From positions 1 to 9,115 of the forward strand of contig JAAZGQ010000410.1 of assembly GCA_012511135.1 (NCBI GenBank): 9,115 nucleotides of DNA, given 5' to 3'. A program made the translations under genes and the position numbers. Under the pieces are notes generated by a model. The model was given only the letters and a program-made list of their open reading frames with translations. It had not been told where the DNA came from and did no database searches. This DNA is from Bacteroidales bacterium (lineage in GTDB: Bacteria; Bacteroidota; Bacteroidia; Bacteroidales; UBA1402). This document shows positions 6,893 through 9,115 of this stretch, piece by piece (the first letter of the stretch is position 1; the number at the start of each line of letters is the position of its first letter).

Positions 6893-8725
6893 ATGAATAA
6901 GAAGCCAGCTAAAGATGCCTGGGGTACCCGGATAGGATTAATTTTGGCCATGGCAGGAAATGCCGTTGGACTGGGCAATTTTTTGCGTTTTCCGATCCAG
7001 GCCATACAAAACGGAGGGGGAGCCTTTATTATTCCTTACCTTATTTCATTTATCCTGCTTGGCATTCCACTTTTGCTGGTGGAATGGAGTACCGGCAGAT
7101 TTGCCGGCCTAAGGGGCCACCATTCTTCACCCTTTGTACTTCAGAGTCTTAACAAAAAGCCCTATTGGAAATACATTGGAGCCATCGGGCTTTTTTCCAA
7201 CATAGTAATTGCCTCCTATTATTGTTACATTGAGAGCTGGACCCTCTCCTACGTGTATCACTCACTGATACGTACCTTTGATGGGATGACCGAAGCACAG
7301 GTCTCAGGATTCTTTGATAATTATCTAAAAATAAGCACTTCGACTACGGGAATCCCCTTTGAGTCAATTCTTTTTTATTTACTCTGCCTGGGCATAAATA
7401 TTTGGATTCTAAGCCAGACCCTGCGTAAAGGTATTGAAAGAGCTGCTAAATTTTTTATGCCCCTTTTGGTAATATTCGGCCTTTTTTTGGTGATCAGGAT
7501 TGTCACTATCAAAGCCGGTGAACAGGGAGCCATTAACGACGGCTGGCTAGGGCTGGAGTTTTTGTGGACACCCGACCTGAATTCTTTGTCCAATCCCAAA
7601 GTATGGCTTTCGGCCGCCGGTCAGATATTCTTCACCCTCTCGCTGGGTATGGGTTGCATACAATGTTATGCTTCTTATCTCAAAGAAAAAGACGATGTAG
7701 TACTCAATTCCATGACGGCCGGTTTTATGAACGAATTTACCGAAATTGTCATTGGAGCTTCCATTATTATTCCAATCTCAATCGGCTATTTTGGTATAGA
7801 CAAAGTGGTGGAGTTAAGCCAGATTGGCGGTTTTGGCCTGGGATTTCGAACTATGCCCTTTTTGTTTGAACAATGGGGAGATGTCCTGGCCAGCCTGTCA
7901 GGAATGGCCTTTTTCGGCTTATTATTTGGGGCGGGAATTACTTCCTCATTGGCTATGGGGTCACCTATCGTTGGCTTTTTGAAAGATAATTTTGGCTGGT
8001 CCCGAAAAAAGGGAGCATTGGCCTTCGGTGGCATCATTTTGTTGTTTGGAATTCCCACTGTTTTGTTTTTTTCCAAAGGAGTGTTCGATGAATACGATTA
8101 TTGGGGAGGAACAATCGCTCTGGTATTATATGCTACCGCCGAAATTATTTTGTTTTCCTGGATTGTGGGAATAGACAAAGGCTGGAAACTAATTCATCAG
8201 GGAGCTGATATGCGCATAGCCGGCGTTTTTAAATTTGTCCTTAAATATATAACTCCCACAATGTTGATACTAATCCTGTTGGCCTCGGCCGTTAAACCCA
8301 AAGACGACGACTGGAGCCTGTTGAGTCTCAAAGGCTGGGAACTGGACAAAAGCAGCATTATCGGGGAATTGTTCCACAAAGACATCGGGCCCAACAAGAC
8401 TTGGTTTGCCGATGAATATTACGCAGAACAAGCCAGTCTGGTTCATAGGATTGTCACAACAGAAAAGGGGAACAAATTGGAACTTTTGGTTGGCAATTCT
8501 ATTATTAGCTATCGGCTTTCAGGCCGACAGCAGTTGATGGTTGCCGAAGGCGACAGGGTAAAAGCCGGAGAGGTTCTTTATAAGGGAAGAATTATTAATA
8601 CGGTCTTTTATATAGATAGTGCCAGAATTGCCCTGTTGTTATTATTTCTGTTGCTTTGTTTTTTTGTATGGAAAGCCAACAAGAGGCCGTCTGATTATTA
8701 TGAATTTGAACAACTAAAGCTATAA
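6893..8725 (+). CDS. LeuT-like sodium-dependent amino acid transporter (NSS/SLC6 family)
   Basis: This 610-residue membrane protein imports a small solute, most likely an amino acid, with Na+ across the inner membrane. It closely matches bacterial LeuT: the TM1 signature GNAVGLGNFLRFP (22-34), YYCYIESWTL in TM3 (109-118), GQIFFTLSLGMG in TM6 (243-254) and AGITSS in TM8 (347-352). Na+ ligands correspond: Asn29, Thr248 and Asn280 for Na1; Ala347, Thr350 and Ser351 for Na2. Glu284 matches LeuT Glu290, which replaces bound chloride, so transport should not need Cl-. There are 12 predicted helices, but about 105 soluble residues (about 469-574) separate TM11 from TM12, far more than in LeuT; this part includes VAEGDRVKAGEVLYKG (550-565). 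I prefer the ATG at 6893; an in-frame TTG at 6881 would add four residues. A small-subunit gene overlaps the stop codon by 1 nt. Confidence 0.95.
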   Translation: MNKKPAKDAWGTRIGLILAMAGNAVGLGNFLRFPIQAIQNGGGAFIIPYLISFILLGIPLLLVEWSTGRFAGLRGHHSSPFVLQSLNKKPYWKYIGAIGLFSNIVIASYYCYIESWTLSYVYHSLIRTFDGMTEAQVSGFFDNYLKISTSTTGIPFESILFYLLCLGINIWILSQTLRKGIERAAKFFMPLLVIFGLFLVIRIVTIKAGEQGAINDGWLGLEFLWTPDLNSLSNPKVWLSAAGQIFFTLSLGMGCIQCYASYLKEKDDVVLNSMTAGFMNEFTEIVIGASIIIPISIGYFGIDKVVELSQIGGFGLGFRTMPFLFEQWGDVLASLSGMAFFGLLFGAGITSSLAMGSPIVGFLKDNFGWSRKKGALAFGGIILLFGIPTVLFFSKGVFDEYDYWGGTIALVLYATAEIILFSWIVGIDKGWKLIHQGADMRIAGVFKFVLKYITPTMLILILLASAVKPKDDDWSLLSLKGWELDKSSIIGELFHKDIGPNKTWFADEYYAEQASLVHRIVTTEKGNKLELLVGNSIISYRLSGRQQLMVAEGDRVKAGEVLYKGRIINTVFYIDSARIALLLLFLLLCFFVWKANKRPSDYYEFEQLKL

Positions 8726-8859
8726 TGAATACTTCTGCCTTAATCATAATGCTCAGTGTGCAAATAGGTGTCAGTCTGTGTCTGATGTATTTTTTGTTTC
8801 GGATGTTTAAATCCCGAAAAGATAAATCTAAACAGAATCACTCCCAAAATAACGCATAA
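8725..8859 (+). CDS. MetS-like small subunit of the NSS transporter
   Basis: The ATG shares its A with the transporter's TAA stop (TAATG), so translation is probably coupled. The 44-residue product has a polar N-terminus (MNTSA), one hydrophobic helix at about 5-27 (ALIIMLSVQIGVSLCLMYFL, 5-24, then FRM), and a basic, polar tail starting FKSRKDKSK. This architecture and position match the small subunits that accompany many bacterial NSS transporters, first described as MetS beside the methionine/alanine importer MetP of Corynebacterium glutamicum, where the small protein is needed for transport. Here I infer a role in assembly or activity of the upstream transporter in the inner membrane. It is too short for many gene finders. 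Its last 32 nt overlap the 3' end of the opposing LytTR gene. Identity rests on context and topology rather than a long motif. Confidence 0.78.
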   Translation: MNTSALIIMLSVQIGVSLCLMYFLFRMFKSRKDKSKQNHSQNNA

Positions 8860-9115
8860 TTTTTTGTGAATATCCTTTTGATACAGGTATAGATTTAACC
8901 TTGTCGGAATCCAGGTCAATATATACTCCCTCTTTTTCTTTACGGATCACCTTTACTTTATCAGCATTAATAATATAAGAACGGTGACAACGCATCAGGG
9001 AGCTGTTGGCAAAACTCTCTTCTATGGTTTTGAGCTTGCAGCGCAATAAGTAATTAGCCATGGCTCCTTTGTTCATATAGTAAACCTTGATGTAATTATC
9101 GTGCGACTCTATGTA
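8828..9115 (-). CDS. LytTR-domain DNA-binding regulator, C-terminal part (start beyond right edge)
   Basis: The 95 visible codons end at a TAG (8830-8828) and remain open to the right edge. The visible part is most of a LytTR DNA-binding domain: YIESHDNYIKVYY at 1-13 of the visible part, LRCKLKTIEESF (24-35), the hallmark MRCHRSYIIN (41-50), and IPVSKGYSQKI (76-86) near the end. LytTR domains bind direct repeats in promoter DNA through a mostly beta fold and usually sit at the C-terminus of response regulators of the LytR/AlgR type, paired with a histidine kinase. The receiver domain and any kinase would be to the right of this window, so a full two-component regulator is inferred, not seen; a standalone or membrane-linked LytTR protein is also possible. 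The internal Met at 9076 is not the real start, because the domain begins upstream of it. It converges on and overlaps the MetS-like gene. Confidence 0.9.
   Translation of the reverse strand, partial: YIESHDNYIKVYYMNKGAMANYLLRCKLKTIEESFANSSLMRCHRSYIINADKVKVIRKEKEGVYIDLDSDKVKSIPVSKGYSQKIMRYFGSDSV

Noticed and set aside
8797..8819. Hairpin TTTCGGAT/ATcCCGAAA inside the MetS-like gene as a terminator
   Set aside because: The stem is short with a bulge, and neither strand shows a T tract directly downstream of it.
9074..9076. ATG at 9076 as the start of the LytTR protein
   Set aside because: The frame continues upstream to the window edge, and the 13 codons before it encode the conserved Y-I-E-S-x-D-N-Y-I-K-V start of the LytTR domain.

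Overview
The window looks like chromosomal DNA from a member of the Bacteroidota, probably near the Bacteroidales; the species cannot be named from the sequence. Reasons: three perfect copies of the Bacteroidota -7 promoter motif TAnnTTTG lie in the divergent intergenic regions, the starts have A/T-rich leaders and no clear Shine-Dalgarno sequence, and the gene types fit (lipoprotein M16 protease, LytTR regulator, DUF2007 protein beside pnp). I saw no transposase, integrase, phage gene, CRISPR array, rRNA or tRNA, and no stretch over 300 bases lacks a gene.

Layout, left to right. (1) 1-2850, minus: a two-module M16 zinc metalloprotease with a lipoprotein signal; its 3' end runs off the left edge. 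(2) 2851-2941: a 91-bp divergent spacer. (3) 2942-4225, plus: a DEAD-box RNA helicase with a Lys/Gly-rich tail. (4) 4236-4481 and 4501-6738, minus: polynucleotide phosphorylase (pnp) followed by a small DUF2007 protein, a likely two-gene operon convergent with the helicase. A strong intrinsic terminator for this operon lies inside the last codons of the helicase gene. (5) 6739-6892: a 154-bp divergent spacer with promoter motifs for both sides and a 14-codon upstream ORF whose stop overlaps the pnp start. (6) 6893-8725 and 8725-8859, plus: a LeuT-like NSS (SLC6) sodium symporter followed, with a 1-nt overlap, by a 44-residue single-helix protein resembling MetS-type NSS small subunits. (7) 8828-9115, minus: the C-terminal LytTR DNA-binding domain of a regulator running off the right edge; its 3' end overlaps the small-subunit gene.

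Functionally there are three blocks: an envelope protease, an RNA-metabolism block (helicase, PNPase, DUF2007), and an amino-acid uptake block (transporter plus small subunit) next to a LytTR regulator. Most of this is housekeeping. The least ordinary points are the extra soluble domain of about 105 residues between the last two membrane helices of the transporter, the overlooked small subunit gene, the antisense terminator encoded within helicase codons, and the possible leader ORF of pnp.
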